DNA from: Micromonospora luteifusca
GTDB lineage: Bacteria > Actinomycetota > Actinomycetes > Mycobacteriales > Micromonosporaceae
Direction: 5' to 3'
Length of the DNA stretch: 64,000 bases
NCBI RefSeq assembly: GCF_016907275.1
Contig: NZ_JAFBBP010000001.1
Coordinates: 3,586,001-3,650,000 of the forward strand
Both the position numbers and the translations under genes were made by a program. The notes under the pieces are model-generated. The model ran no database searches and had not been told where the DNA came from. It saw nothing but the letters and a program-made list of their open reading frames with translations. Shown piece after piece: positions 32,459 to 40,581 of this stretch. Every line of letters starts with the position of its first letter. Position 1 is the first letter of the stretch.

Positions 32459-34423
32459 TCAGTCCTCGTCGGACTTCGCGCCGGTCATCCCGGAGGAGAT
32501 CAGGTCCATCACCGACGAGTCCTGCAACGTGGTCACGTCACCCAGTGACCGGTGCTCCGCCACGTCGCGCAGCAACCGGCGCATGATCTTGCCGGAGCGG
32601 GTCTTCGGCAACTCCGGCACCAGCATGATCTGCCGCGGCTTGGCGATCGGGCCGAGCGTCTTCGAGACATGGTTGCGCAGGTCGGCGATGAGTTGCTCGC
32701 CCGCCTCGCCAGCGATGTCCGTGCTGCCCCGGGGGATGGCGAACGCGACGATCGCCTGACCGGTGGTCGGGTCGGTCGCGCCCACCACGGCCGCCTCGGC
32801 GACCGACGGATGCGACACCAACGCCGACTCCACCTCGGTCGTCGAGATGTTGTGCCCCGACACCAACATCACGTCGTCGACCCGGCCGAGCAGCCAGATG
32901 TGCCCGTCGTCGTCCTTCTTCGCTCCGTCACCGGCGAAGTACATGCCCTCGAACCGAGACCAGTACGTGTCGATGAACCGCTCGTCGTCACCCCAGATGG
33001 TGCGCAGCATCGACGGCCACGGCTCACGCAGCACCAGGTAGCCGCCACCACCGTTCGGCACCGACTGGCCCTGGTCGTCCACCACGTCGGCCACGATGCC
33101 CGGCAGCGGGGTCATCGCCGAACCCGGCTTGGCCGCCGTCACACCCGGCAACGGGGAGATCATGATCGAGCCCGTCTCGGTCTGCCACCAGGTGTCCACG
33201 ACGGGCAGCGCCCCGCCGCCGATGTGCTCCCTGTACCACATCCAGGCCTCGGGGTTGATCGGCTCACCAACGCTGCCGAGCAGCCGCAGCGACGAGAGGT
33301 CGTGGCCGGCCGGGATGTCCTCACCCCACTTCATCATCGTGCGGATCAACGTCGGCGCGGTGTAGAGGATGCTCACCCGGTACTTCTCGACGATGTCCCA
33401 GAAACGACCCCTGTGCGGGGTGTCCGGGGTGCCCTCGTACATCACCTGCGTGACCCCGTTGGAGAGCGGGCCGTACACGATGTAGGAGTGACCGGTGACC
33501 CAACCGATGTCGGCCGTGCACCAGTAGACGTCCGTCTCCGGCTTCAGGTCGAAGACCGCGTTCGCGGTGTACGACGTCTGCGTGAGGTAGCCGCCCGTGG
33601 TGTGCAGGATGCCCTTCGGTCGGGCCGTGGTGCCGCTGGTGTAGAGGATGAACAGCGGGTGCTCGGCGTCGAACGGCTGCGCGGTGTGCTCGGCCGACGC
33701 GGTCTCGACCGTCTCGTGCCACCAGAGGTCCTTCTCCGACCACGCCACCTCCTGGCCGGTGCGGCGCACCACCAGCACGTGGTCCACCGACGGGCAGTTC
33801 GCCACCGCCTCGTCGACGGTCGGCTTCAGCGCCGACGGCTTGCCCCTCCGGTAACCACCATCGGCCGTGATCACGACCTTGGCGCTGGCGTCCTGGATCC
33901 GGTTGCTCAGCGAGTCGGCCGAGAAGCCGCCGAAGACCACGCTGTGCGCGGCGCCGATCCGGGCGCACGCCAGCATGGCCACCGCCGCCTCGGGGATCAT
34001 CGGCAGGTAGATGGCGACCCGGTCGCCGGCGGTCACGCCCAGGTCGGTGAGCGCGTTCGCCGCCCGACAGGTCAACTCGTGCAGATCGGCGTACGTGATG
34101 GTGCGGGTGTCGCCCGGCTCGCCCTCCCAGTGAATCGCCACCTTGTCGCCGCGGCCCGCCTCGACGTGCCGGTCCAGGCAGTTGTACGCCACGTTGAGCT
34201 GCCCGCCGACGAACCACTTCGCGAACGGTGGGTTCGACCAGTCGAGCACCTCGTCCCACTTCTTCGACCAGGCCAGACGATCGGCCTGCTTCGCCCAGAA
34301 GGCGAGCCGGTCGGCCTCAGCCTCGGCGTACGCGTCGACGGTGACGTTGGCGTGCGCGGCGAGCTCGGCCGGCGGCGGGAACTGGCGCGTCTCACTCAGC
34401 AGATTGGCCAATGCCTCGCTCAT
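32459..34423 (-). CDS. acs: Acetyl-CoA synthetase (acetate-CoA ligase, AMP-forming)
   Basis: Activates acetate to acetyl-CoA through acetyl-adenylate; 654 residues, the normal length. Adenylate-forming motifs are present: [11 protein letters not shown] (P-loop-like A3), the WWQTETG motif, [13 protein letters not shown], and the C-terminal [11 protein letters not shown] whose Lys is the catalytic and acetylation-regulated residue. The start is ATG 34423 behind GAGGAG; an open frame continues 107 codons upstream but is a low-complexity artefact. Its place beside the HAD/ssd/Tad block matches the mycobacterial Rv3667 neighbourhood. Confidence 0.97.
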   Translation of the reverse strand: MSEALANLLSETRQFPPPAELAAHANVTVDAYAEAEADRLAFWAKQADRLAWSKKWDEVLDWSNPPFAKWFVGGQLNVAYNCLDRHVEAGRGDKVAIHWEGEPGDTRTITYADLHELTCRAANALTDLGVTAGDRVAIYLPMIPEAAVAMLACARIGAAHSVVFGGFSADSLSNRIQDASAKVVITADGGYRRGKPSALKPTVDEAVANCPSVDHVLVVRRTGQEVAWSEKDLWWHETVETASAEHTAQPFDAEHPLFILYTSGTTARPKGILHTTGGYLTQTSYTANAVFDLKPETDVYWCTADIGWVTGHSYIVYGPLSNGVTQVMYEGTPDTPHRGRFWDIVEKYRVSILYTAPTLIRTMMKWGEDIPAGHDLSSLRLLGSVGEPINPEAWMWYREHIGGGALPVVDTWWQTETGSIMISPLPGVTAAKPGSAMTPLPGIVADVVDDQGQSVPNGGGGYLVLREPWPSMLRTIWGDDERFIDTYWSRFEGMYFAGDGAKKDDDGHIWLLGRVDDVMLVSGHNISTTEVESALVSHPSVAEAAVVGATDPTTGQAIVAFAIPRGSTDIAGEAGEQLIADLRNHVSKTLGPIAKPRQIMLVPELPKTRSGKIMRRLLRDVAEHRSLGDVTTLQDSSVMDLISSGMTGAKSDED

Positions 34424-34702
34424 GCCGTGACTCCTCGTCCTCGGGGTGACCTGCGTCTCGATGGCACGAGGGTAGTCGCGGGGCCCTCGACCGGCGACGG
34501 CTGCCCACTCCGTCGCGCCGAGCGGCCCCCGCCACGCGCCCGACGGCCGTCCCAGCCCGTGCTGACGCCGCGCCCCCACCTGGAGCGCATGCCGTCGCGG
34601 GCCTGCCCGGCGCGCCTGCGCCACGCGCCTGCTTGCCTGCTTGGCTTGCGTGCGTTGCGCGCCTGGCCCGTCTGCGTCGTTGGCCTGCGCGCGCTTGATC
34701 GA

Positions 34703-34765
34703 CACGAGGTCGGCGATGTGGCGGTATCGAGGCGGGCGGGACACCCCTACATCGCCGACCTTGTG
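34703..34765. repeat. 63-base palindromic intergenic element
   Basis: CACGAGGTCGGCGATGT (34703-34719) and ACATCGCCGACCTTGTG (34749-34765) are 17-base inverted arms with one mismatch, a G-T wobble in RNA. The 29-base centre contains GGCGGTATCGAGGCGGGCGG. TTGATC precedes the left arm and TTGAC follows the right. I recall similar TTGATC...GGCGGTATC...palindromes scattered through Micromonospora genomes. Confidence 0.6.
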
Positions 34766-34790
34766 TTGACCTTGCCCTGATCGTCGCTTG

Positions 34791-34819
34791 CTGCGGCTGC
34801 GGCTGCGGCTGCGGCTGCG
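34791..34819 (+). repeat. CTGCGG hexanucleotide microsatellite
   Basis: Nearly five consecutive CTGCGG units, a slippage-prone simple repeat about 83 bases before the next start codon. Confidence 0.85.
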
Positions 34820-34901
34820 TCGGTGGCTGCGGCCGGTGGCGGGAGCCGCGATGCGGGCGGGTGCGGCCCGGGCGGCCGGGGCGGGTCGCTAGCGTGGCGG
34901 G

Positions 34902-35648
34902 GTGACCACCGACCCGCTCGCACCCCTGCTCGCGCTCGCCGACATCTCCGCCACCGTCGAGCGTGCCCGCGAGCGGTTCGACCAGGCACTCGGGCACCGT
35001 GCGCTGCGCCGACACGGCGGACAGGTCGCGGCCGAGGTCAGCCTCCGCTCAGCGGTGGCCAGCGCCGCACTGGAGGGGGCCGTGCACGAACGCGAGGCGG
35101 TCCGTGCCGGCACCGTCACCGATCCGGTGCTCCAGGGGGCGCTGCGTGTCGCCGGGGCGCTGCCCGGCCTGACAGAACTCTGGCCGAAGGCCCCCCGGCA
35201 GGCGCTCGCGAAACTGCACGTGCTCGCCGCCCGGGACATGGTGCCGGAAGCCGAACTGGGCCGCCCGGTGGCCGACCCGGTGGTCGCGACCCGCCTGGAT
35301 GGGCTGGCCGGGCTGGTCGCCGGTGGCACGAAGGTCTCCCCACTGGTGCTCGCCGCCGTCGTACACGGGGAGTTGCTGAACCTGCGCCCGTTCGCCGGGC
35401 CGTCCGGCGTGGTGGCCCGGGGGGCCGCCCGTCTGGTGCTGCTCGCCAGCGGCCTCGACCCGCGGGGCCTGCTCGCGGTCGACGTCGGCCACCGTGAGCG
35501 GGAGCCCGAGTACGTCGGCTCGGCCGGCGCCTTCGCCACCGGCACCCCGGACGGGCTGCGGTCCTGGCTGCGCCACTACATGGCCGCCGTCGAGGTGGGT
35601 GCCGACCAACTCACCCCCATCGGCGACGAGATCCTCGCCGCCGCCTGA
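34902..35648 (+). CDS. Fic-fold protein with degenerate active site
   Basis: 248 residues, helical, no membrane segment. Around residue 160 the segment LRPFAGPSGVVAR lies where Fic/AMPylating proteins have HPFxDGNGRxxR. The catalytic His and the GNGR loop are replaced, so AMP transfer is unlikely. It is conserved in my memory next to the HAD phosphatase and ssd in actinomycetes, sometimes mislabelled oxidoreductase. A TAGCGT box ends six bases before the GTG, suggesting a leaderless mRNA. It converges on the HAD gene with a 9-base gap. Real function unknown. Confidence 0.68.
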   Translation: MTTDPLAPLLALADISATVERARERFDQALGHRALRRHGGQVAAEVSLRSAVASAALEGAVHEREAVRAGTVTDPVLQGALRVAGALPGLTELWPKAPRQALAKLHVLAARDMVPEAELGRPVADPVVATRLDGLAGLVAGGTKVSPLVLAAVVHGELLNLRPFAGPSGVVARGAARLVLLASGLDPRGLLAVDVGHREREPEYVGSAGAFATGTPDGLRSWLRHYMAAVEVGADQLTPIGDEILAAA

Positions 35649-35657
35649 GCGCTCAGG

Positions 35658-36461
35658 TCACGCGCTGGCGGCAGCGCGGGTGCGACGGTGCCGGCCGTAC
35701 CACGCGATGCCGATGGCCACGCCCACCCCGACCCCGAGAGCGGCCGCGGCCACCGGGACGGCGGGCCGCTCCCGCAGGCGGCGGCCCAACGGGATCGGAT
35801 GCCGGAACTCCAGCACCGGCCACGCGTTCTCCGAGGCCAGTTTGCGCAGCTGCCGGTCCGGGTTGACCACGCTCGGGTGGCCGACGCACTCCAAGAGCGG
35901 GCGATCGCTGTACGAGTCGGAGTAGGCGTACGAGTCGGCCAGGTCGTAGCCCCGGGCGGCAGCCAACTCGCCGACCGCCTCGACCTTGCTCGGACCGGCC
36001 GCGTAGAACTCGACCTCGCCGCTGTACCGGCCGTCCTGCACCGTCATCCGGGTGGCGATCACGTCGGTCACCCCGAGCAGCTCGCCGATCGGCCGGACCA
36101 TCTCCTCGCCGGACGCCGAGACCAGCACCACGTCCCGCCCGGCCGCCTGGTGCTCCTCGATCAGGGCGGCGGCTTCGGCGTACACGTAGGGGTTGATCAG
36201 CTCGTGCAGTGTCTCCGCGACGATCTGGCGGACCTGCTCCACCTGCCAGCCCTTGCAGAGCGCGGCCAGGTAGTCCCGTGTTCGGGCCATGGTCTGCTCG
36301 TCGGTGCCGCCCAGCCGGAACATCAGCTGCGCGTACGCCGACTTGACCACGTCACGCCGGGTGATCAGCCCGTCCCGGTAGAACGGCCGACCAAACGCCA
36401 GGGCGCTCGACTTGGCGATGACGGTCTTGTCTAGATCGAAGAAAGCGGCACTTCGGCCCAC
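35658..36461 (-). CDS. HAD-IB family phosphatase (Rv3661-like), membrane-anchored
   Basis: 267 residues. Haloacid dehalogenase motif I FFDLDKT (Asp9 nucleophile, Asp11), motif II VLVSASGEEM near 120, Lys in the PSKVEAV segment, and motif III with YSDSYSDRPLLE near 185. This is the SerB-like IB group, whose members act on phosphoserine or small phosphomonoesters. A C-terminal hydrophobic helix (AVPVAAAALGVGVGVAIGIAWYG) followed by a basic tail probably anchors it in the membrane. In mycobacteria the homologue lies directly beside ssd; here about 5 kb of accessory DNA intervenes. GTG start. Confidence 0.88.
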   Translation of the reverse strand: MGRSAAFFDLDKTVIAKSSALAFGRPFYRDGLITRRDVVKSAYAQLMFRLGGTDEQTMARTRDYLAALCKGWQVEQVRQIVAETLHELINPYVYAEAAALIEEHQAAGRDVVLVSASGEEMVRPIGELLGVTDVIATRMTVQDGRYSGEVEFYAAGPSKVEAVGELAAARGYDLADSYAYSDSYSDRPLLECVGHPSVVNPDRQLRKLASENAWPVLEFRHPIPLGRRLRERPAVPVAAAALGVGVGVAIGIAWYGRHRRTRAAASA

Positions 36462-36811
36462 GGCGCGAAAGTCTAGCCGGATGGTCTATCGTCGGCGGGT
36501 GCCCGGGGTCAGGCCACCCCTCAGACCTGCGGGCTGGCACCACCAACTCCGCTCCGCGTGATCGTGATCACACTCTGCGAGGAGATTTTCGCAGTGAGTG
36601 GAGTCGGCACCACTCGACGTGACGGGCCCGCTCAGGCAGACTTATCCGTACGACGAGCCTTCACATCCTCGAAAACAGGCAGACTCTCAGCGGTTGCACC
36701 CCCCGTGACCGCTGAGTGGTTCGGCTCGACCCCCCCGGAGCCGAACCTTCGACGACCCCCGTCTCCCCCCGACGGGGGTCGTCCCTTTCCGTGGGAGCGT
36801 GCCAACGCAGC
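36462..36811. other. 350-base non-coding left edge of the inserted region, with three hairpins
   Basis: No gene that I can support. It contains the palindrome GTGATCGTGATCAC (36558-36571). Further on are three back-to-back inverted repeats between 36686 and 36783, listed separately, then the start of the integrase-end direct repeat. No tRNA gene that might have served as attachment site could be recognised. Confidence 0.55.
36686..36783. other. Three consecutive hairpins with C-rich loops
   Basis: Stem 1: CTCAGCGGT (36686-36694) with ACCGCTGAG (36708-36716). Stem 2: GGTTCGGCTC (36718-36727) with GAGCCGAACC (36738-36747). Stem 3: GACGACCCCCGTC (36751-36763) with GACGGGGGTCGTC (36771-36783). 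Each loop holds a run of six or seven C. Stem 3 alone would pass as a terminator for the integrase remnant; three in a row with similar loops is unusual. Confidence 0.8.
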
Positions 36812-36875
36812 TCACAGGTCGTCCTCCGGCCCGTCCAGACCGTCCACGGACTGTGTTTCTGCGGCCGGAGGCAGC
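36765..36875 (+). repeat. Direct repeat copy A (integrase 3' end)
   Basis: About 110 bases starting CCCCCCGACGGGGGTCGTCC, highly similar (roughly 85-90%) to 38871-38984 in the same orientation. It includes the last codons of a tyrosine recombinase (DGLDGPEDDL on the minus strand) and its downstream flank. The two copies bracket 2.1 kb. Confidence 0.88.
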
Positions 36876-37200
36876 AGAGAGGCAGCAGAGCCGTCGAACG
36901 CCTCCAGGACGCGGGCGGCGTAGTCGTCCGGGGTATGGGTGTACCGGTTGAGCGTCGTGGACGCCTGCCCGTGGCCCATGACCCGCTGCACCAGGTTGAT
37001 CGGGACGCCGTCGGTGACCAGCCAGGTGGCGTAGGCGTGCCGTAGATCGTGGAACCGCATTCGGGTACGGACGCAGCACGATCCCGCCGTGCGTTTCCTC
37101 GGCCACCTGAACCACGCGTAGCGATGCTCGGTCGAGGTCGACCGAGGACCACGTCAGCCCGGCGCACTCACCCCAGCGCAGACCGGCTCCGGCGGCGGCC
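36812..37200 (-). pseudogene. Tyrosine recombinase (integrase), decayed remnant 1
   Basis: The C-terminal catalytic part is intact from 37060 down: FHDLRHAYATWL (HxxR), VMGHGQASTTLNRYTHTPDDY (His and the nucleophilic Tyr) and the tail DGLDGPEDDL. Upstream, in a different frame, AGLRWGECAGLTWSSVDLD with the first catalytic Arg and RVVQVAEETHGG are readable (about 37085-37200). The sequence then jumps with loss of several tens of codons, and nothing remains of the N-terminal DNA-binding half. This is an actinomycete integrative-element-type integrase, inactive. Confidence 0.85.
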
Positions 37201-37334
37201 GCACAAGAGGGCGGGTCGGCGGCACACGGGATGGCAGCAGGTCGTCGAGTTGTTGGCTAAGGCAGTCCGAGGTCTTCCAGGTTCGTCGGCGGTGGAATCT
37301 GTGCCGCCGGCGGTGGGTCCTCAATAATCGGCGG

Positions 37335-37967
37335 ATGGCTTGCGACTCCGCTAAGGGCGGGCACCATGGCTTCACAGCTGGTTGGTGGTTCGCAGCCGCC
37401 GCCGTGGCCCTGATAACGGTCATTGCTGCGCGGTTCAACGCCGGACTCGCCGATTTTGTCAACACGGATCCACAGGGCGCCGGTCAGGTACGAGAGGTGG
37501 AGCGTTTCGCGACCGGCCTTGTCTACACGTCGGGTCAGTCTGTTGGTCAGGCGATCGCGATGGTGTTTGGTGTCTTCGTGCCCGTTGGTCGGCATTCTCA
37601 AACGGCCTTGATGGAGCGGGAGGAATACTCGGGCAAGATTCGTAGCGCGCTGTGGGGCGGGGCGGGTCTAGCCCTGGCCAACCTCGCGACAGCATTGCTC
37701 ATCGGCGTACTGGCCGGCGAGTGGTTGGTTCGTTCAGCAGTCCACCATGACTACTTCGACCCCGAACTGCTGGGAGACGTCGGCGTCATCATGATGGTCT
37801 TGCTCGGCTTCGTCGGTTTCTTGGTGTGGTCGCTGGTCGGTGCGGTTCTCAAGCCCATGGTCGGCGAGGGTCGCAGAGGTAAGGCCATTTTGATTCTCTC
37901 GACGCTGGTGGCGCTCGCCCTCAACGGATTCGTGAACATTCAGCTGACGTTGATGGTTCTGACTTGA
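37335..37967 (+). CDS. Orphan membrane protein of the inserted region
   Basis: 210 residues with about four membrane helices (near 14-31, 65-85, 108-128, 145-170) and possibly a fifth at the C-terminus. A charged loop (MEREEYSGKIRSALWGG) lies after the second. No family recognised. Base composition is visibly less GC-rich than neighbouring chromosomal genes, with codons such as ATA and GAT used, suggesting recent transfer. The ATG lacks a strong ribosome-binding site. It lies between the two integrase-end repeats, convergent with the TmrB-like gene. Confidence 0.62.
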   Translation: MACDSAKGGHHGFTAGWWFAAAAVALITVIAARFNAGLADFVNTDPQGAGQVREVERFATGLVYTSGQSVGQAIAMVFGVFVPVGRHSQTALMEREEYSGKIRSALWGGAGLALANLATALLIGVLAGEWLVRSAVHHDYFDPELLGDVGVIMMVLLGFVGFLVWSLVGAVLKPMVGEGRRGKAILILSTLVALALNGFVNIQLTLMVLT

Positions 37968-37977
37968 GCCAAGAGCA

Positions 37978-38685
37978 TCAAGGCGACCCGCGAGCGCGCC
38001 GCCCCCGGCCTGCTGGCGACCTTCGGCCGGCATCGGCCTGGCCAGCCGGCCCCGTGGGGAAGGGTGGCCCGGTGGTTCGGGCTTCCGCGGCCAGCAGGCA
38101 CCACACCCTGCGGCACCCACTCAACCCGATTCCCAAGCTGAGGTTAGGCCCCTGAGCTTCCCCGGTAGCTCGGAGGACGATCTGCATGGCGGCTTGGGCG
38201 GGAGTCAGGTGCGTGGTGTCGACGACCTTGGCCTCGGCATGTAGCCACGTGCGGGCCGCCTCGGCGTAGGGCTCGAGGTACTTGAGACGGAACGGCGACG
38301 GAACGGGGTGTTCTCCCTCGATACGCCTGCGAAGGGTGTCTTGATCAGCGTGGATGACGAAGTGCCTTACCGGGATGGCGTGTTGGGCGAGGCCCGTACT
38401 GATCTCGCGCCAGTACTGCTCGACCAGGACAGTCATGGGTATTACCAAGGTGCCGCCGGTGTAGTCGAGCACGCGGCGGGCCGTCTCGACGACGAGCTGT
38501 CGCCACGGCGGCCAGTGCTGGAAGTTGTCCGTCTCGGGCAGCCCCGGCGTGATGTCCATGAGCGTCTCGCCGACCTTCTCGGCGTCGAACACCCGGGAAT
38601 CCGGAATCAGTTGCTGCACGAGCGAGCTGGTCGTCGTCTTACCCGCGCCGTGTGTGCCGTTGAGCCATACGATCACGAGACACAT
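37978..38685 (-). CDS. TmrB-like P-loop ATP-binding protein
   Basis: 235 residues. Walker A is NGTHGAGKTTT at 9-19. The order that follows matches Bacillus TmrB, a tunicamycin-resistance ATPase: FDAEKVGETL, then DNFQHWPPWRQL, then GGTLVIPMTVLVEQYW and HADQDTLRRRIEG. TmrB confers resistance by binding tunicamycin, so an antibiotic-tolerance role is possible but unproven here. The last ~50 residues are low-complexity read-through beyond where the domain normally ends, so the original 3' end was probably lost. The ATG has no clear ribosome-binding site. It lies inside the repeat-flanked segment. Confidence 0.78.
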   Translation of the reverse strand: MCLVIVWLNGTHGAGKTTTSSLVQQLIPDSRVFDAEKVGETLMDITPGLPETDNFQHWPPWRQLVVETARRVLDYTGGTLVIPMTVLVEQYWREISTGLAQHAIPVRHFVIHADQDTLRRRIEGEHPVPSPFRLKYLEPYAEAARTWLHAEAKVVDTTHLTPAQAAMQIVLRATGEAQGPNLSLGIGLSGCRRVWCLLAAEARTTGPPFPTGPAGQADAGRRSPAGRGRRARGSP

Positions 38686-38870
38686 TAACGCGCGTGAGCA
38701 ACCGGACGATTTGCACAGGACTTGTAAGCGAGCGTCAGGCAGCGAGGCAGCAAGGAGGCAGCGCGAGCGCCGGTGCTGGTCGGCCTCGAATGGCAAGCGA
38801 CGAGGGCCGGCACCTGCTCGTTGACGCGTGCCGCCACCGGTTGGTATCGGTCGACAGCGCGAGTCCGCAT

Positions 38871-38984
38871 CCCCCCGACGGGGGTCGTCCCTTTCCCGTG
38901 GGAGCGTGCCACCGCAGCTCACAGGTCATCCTCCGGCCCGTCCAGACCATCCAGGGACGGTGATTCTGCGGCGGGAGGCAGCGC
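38871..38984 (+). repeat. Direct repeat copy B (integrase 3' end)
   Basis: Second copy of the integrase-end repeat, one base longer than copy A. The similarity starts exactly in the C-run that forms the loop of hairpin 3 near copy A, so the left arm of that hairpin is missing here. Confidence 0.88.
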
Positions 38985-39110
38985 CTCCTGGGCCGCGGAG
39001 GTCGACCTCTCCGACGTCGTCCTGGTCGGGGTCAAGCACACAGATGACCGCGGTTGACATCTCGCTGCCGGTGACGGCGAGCGCAAGGGCGAGACGCTTG
39101 AGGACGAACT
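38919..39110 (-). pseudogene. Tyrosine recombinase, decayed remnant 2
   Basis: The tail PPAAESPSLDGLDGPEDDL ending at 38919 matches the end of remnant 1. In an adjacent frame, KRLALALAVTGSEMSTAV followed by DPDQDD resembles the integrase stretch ending VTGHxxMSTTxxxYT, but with the His and Tyr positions changed. The frames are broken between the two pieces. I read this as the end of a second, independently decayed integrase. The upstream part is less certain than the tail. Confidence 0.62.
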
Positions 39111-39121
39111 CGGCTACCCCA

Positions 39122-39367
39122 GAACTCGGTGGACAGGTAGGGACGCAGCGGAGAGGCGCGTGAGCCTCGGACCCGGGTCGACCTAGATGGTCAACGACCG
39201 GCGTCCGGCACCTGCTCGTCGACGCTGGTTTGGCGGCAGCCGCCAGCTTGGGACCGCAACCCGCAGCAGGTTCGGCGCGGCCCGCTGGCGACGGACGGTC
39301 GCCAGGCAGCAAGAAGTGCTGTACTAGCGAGAGTCTCCGGGCCCGCCGCGAACGAGTAGAGCACGAA
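39122..39367. other. Non-coding stretch right of integrase remnant 2
   Basis: About 250 bases with no gene I can support. A long minus-strand open frame crosses it but is compositionally a shadow. Probably degraded mobile-element DNA. Confidence 0.4.
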
Positions 39368-39841
39368 CTAGCGCGCCGAACTGGAAATACCCTGCGCGCC
39401 TCCGGTGGTCTTCTTGTGCGCGGCCAGCAGCTCGCGGGCCTCGGCCAGCAGCTCGCGCAGCTCGTCGCGGTCGCGTCGGGTGCGCATGCGGTTGCGGTCC
39501 TGCGGGGTGGTGCGTTCGAGCCCGAGAGCGTCGGCGGTCTCCTGCGGCACACGCGCGCGCACCAGGTTGCCGACGTGGTACCGGGTGGAGGTCTGGGTGA
39601 GCTTCCGCTCCTCGGGGCTGTAGCCGGCCTGGGCATACAGCTCGCGTACTGCGTACCGGTACACCCCGGTGCGGCCGGTCCAGTCAGGGTCGCCGGACGG
39701 GACCTGGTAGTGCTCGCGCAGGTCCACCATCTGCTCGGCGAGGTCACGCAGCAGGATCGTGCGGCGCTCACCCGTGGTTTGTCGTGCAGCACGGAGGATA
39801 CGCACGATTTCGCGCTCGACGTGCTGCTTAGGGTCGGCCAT
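39368..39841 (-). CDS. Unknown 157-residue protein, probably mobile-element derived
   Basis: Hydrophilic, mostly helical, strongly charged protein with no membrane segment. The start is taken as ATG 39841 (MADPKQHVEREIVRILRAAR), because the extra upstream codons are not protein-like. The middle (VYRYAVRELYAQAGYSPEE, YHVGNLVRARVP) could be a DNA-binding helix pair. The C-terminal ~45 residues are a coiled-coil-like run of Arg, Glu and Leu. I associate such proteins with actinomycete integrative elements but do not recognise a family. It lies beside the integrase remnants and diverges from the ECF sigma gene. Confidence 0.55.
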   Translation of the reverse strand: MADPKQHVEREIVRILRAARQTTGERRTILLRDLAEQMVDLREHYQVPSGDPDWTGRTGVYRYAVRELYAQAGYSPEERKLTQTSTRYHVGNLVRARVPQETADALGLERTTPQDRNRMRTRRDRDELRELLAEARELLAAHKKTTGGAQGISSSAR

Positions 39842-40017
39842 GCCGCGAGAGTACGCGCGGGCGTGAGCGCAAAAGACAACGGATACCAGACGCAAATAGC
39901 TCCCACTGCGCGCCGGTGCGGCCGGGATGCGGGTACCGCCACTCAGGACAGCGCGTAGATCCATCGGTAATCATCGGCCCCGCCGTGACACAAGCCAGGG
40001 TGAGAGTCGCCGAGGCA

Positions 40018-40581
40018 ATGGGGGTTCGGGTGGGTCCACCGGGGAAGCGGGACGAGGGCTGGTTCACCAGCCTCTACGCCGCCGAGTACGCGCACATCGT
40101 GAGGTATGGCCTGCGCCGGATGGCGGACGGGGACGCGTCGGCGGAGTTGGCCCAGGAGGTCTTCGTCGTTGCCTGGCGGCGTCGTGACGAGGTGCCGGAC
40201 CGCAGCCTGCCCTGGCTGTACGGGGTAGCTCGGCGCCTGCTGGCGAATCAGTGGCGGTCGCGGCGTGGCGCCCCCGATGTCCTGCCGATCACCGACGTCG
40301 ACCTGGCACGGGTGGCTGGCTCGTCCGGTGCTGACGTGACCGTCGGGGTCGCCGACGTCCGGGCCGCGCTGGCCATCCTGAGCGAGCTCGATCAGGAGAT
40401 CCTCCGGCTGGTCGGCTGGGAGGAGTTGACGGTGTCCGAGGCGGCCAAGGTTCTCGGCTGCACCCGGGCGGCTGCGGCGGTTCGCCTGCACCGCGCCCGT
40501 CGGCGGCTCACCGAAGCGATGTCGGACCGACCCGTCCACGCCCGACGTCCGATGTTGGCGACTCTTCGAGAGGATCTGTGA
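40018..40581 (+). CDS. ECF sigma factor (CU044_5270-associated type)
   Basis: 187 residues from ATG 40018. Region 2 begins at LYAAEYAHIVRYGLRRM and contains ELAQEVFVVAWRRRDEVP and LPWLYGVARRLLANQWRS. Region 4 contains LSELDQEILRLVGWEELT and a helix-turn-helix SEAAKVLGCTRAAAAVRLHRAR. Upstream in-frame GTG codons are possible starts, since the ribosome-binding site is weak. It overlaps the next gene (TGATG), whose product is the membrane partner expected for this sigma group. It lies within the insertion between the HAD and ssd genes. Confidence 0.88.
   Translation: MGVRVGPPGKRDEGWFTSLYAAEYAHIVRYGLRRMADGDASAELAQEVFVVAWRRRDEVPDRSLPWLYGVARRLLANQWRSRRGAPDVLPITDVDLARVAGSSGADVTVGVADVRAALAILSELDQEILRLVGWEELTVSEAAKVLGCTRAAAAVRLHRARRRLTEAMSDRPVHARRPMLATLREDL

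Larger units (their letters stand above)
34424..34901. other. 478-base intergenic region upstream of acs
   Basis: No convincing gene. It holds the acs ribosome-binding site, a low-complexity CTTGCCTG/GCGTGCG-rich stretch (about 34600-34690), the palindromic element at 34703-34765, and a CTGCGG repeat at 34791-34819. The TAGCGT hexamer at 34890-34895 probably serves as a leaderless -10 box for the next gene. Confidence 0.6.

Noticed and set aside
34424..34744. 107-codon N-terminal extension of acs
   Set aside because: ATG 34423 has a GAGGAG site and begins the normal family N-terminus. The extension is translated low-complexity intergenic DNA containing the palindromic element.
36462..36811. 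tRNA gene as attachment site of the integrase
   Set aside because: No cloverleaf, T-loop GGTTCGA-type box or acceptor pairing could be assembled around the repeats.
36558..36923. Plus-strand frame starting GTG at the palindrome (MIVITLCEEIF...)
   Set aside because: It runs through all three hairpins and the integrase end, the translation becomes Pro/Ser/Arg-rich, and it has no ribosome-binding site.
38926..39942. 338-codon minus-strand frame across the right side of the mobile remnant
   Set aside because: It mixes a shadow of the 157-residue gene with degraded integrase sequence. Only the short integrase-like piece is kept, as part of remnant 2.
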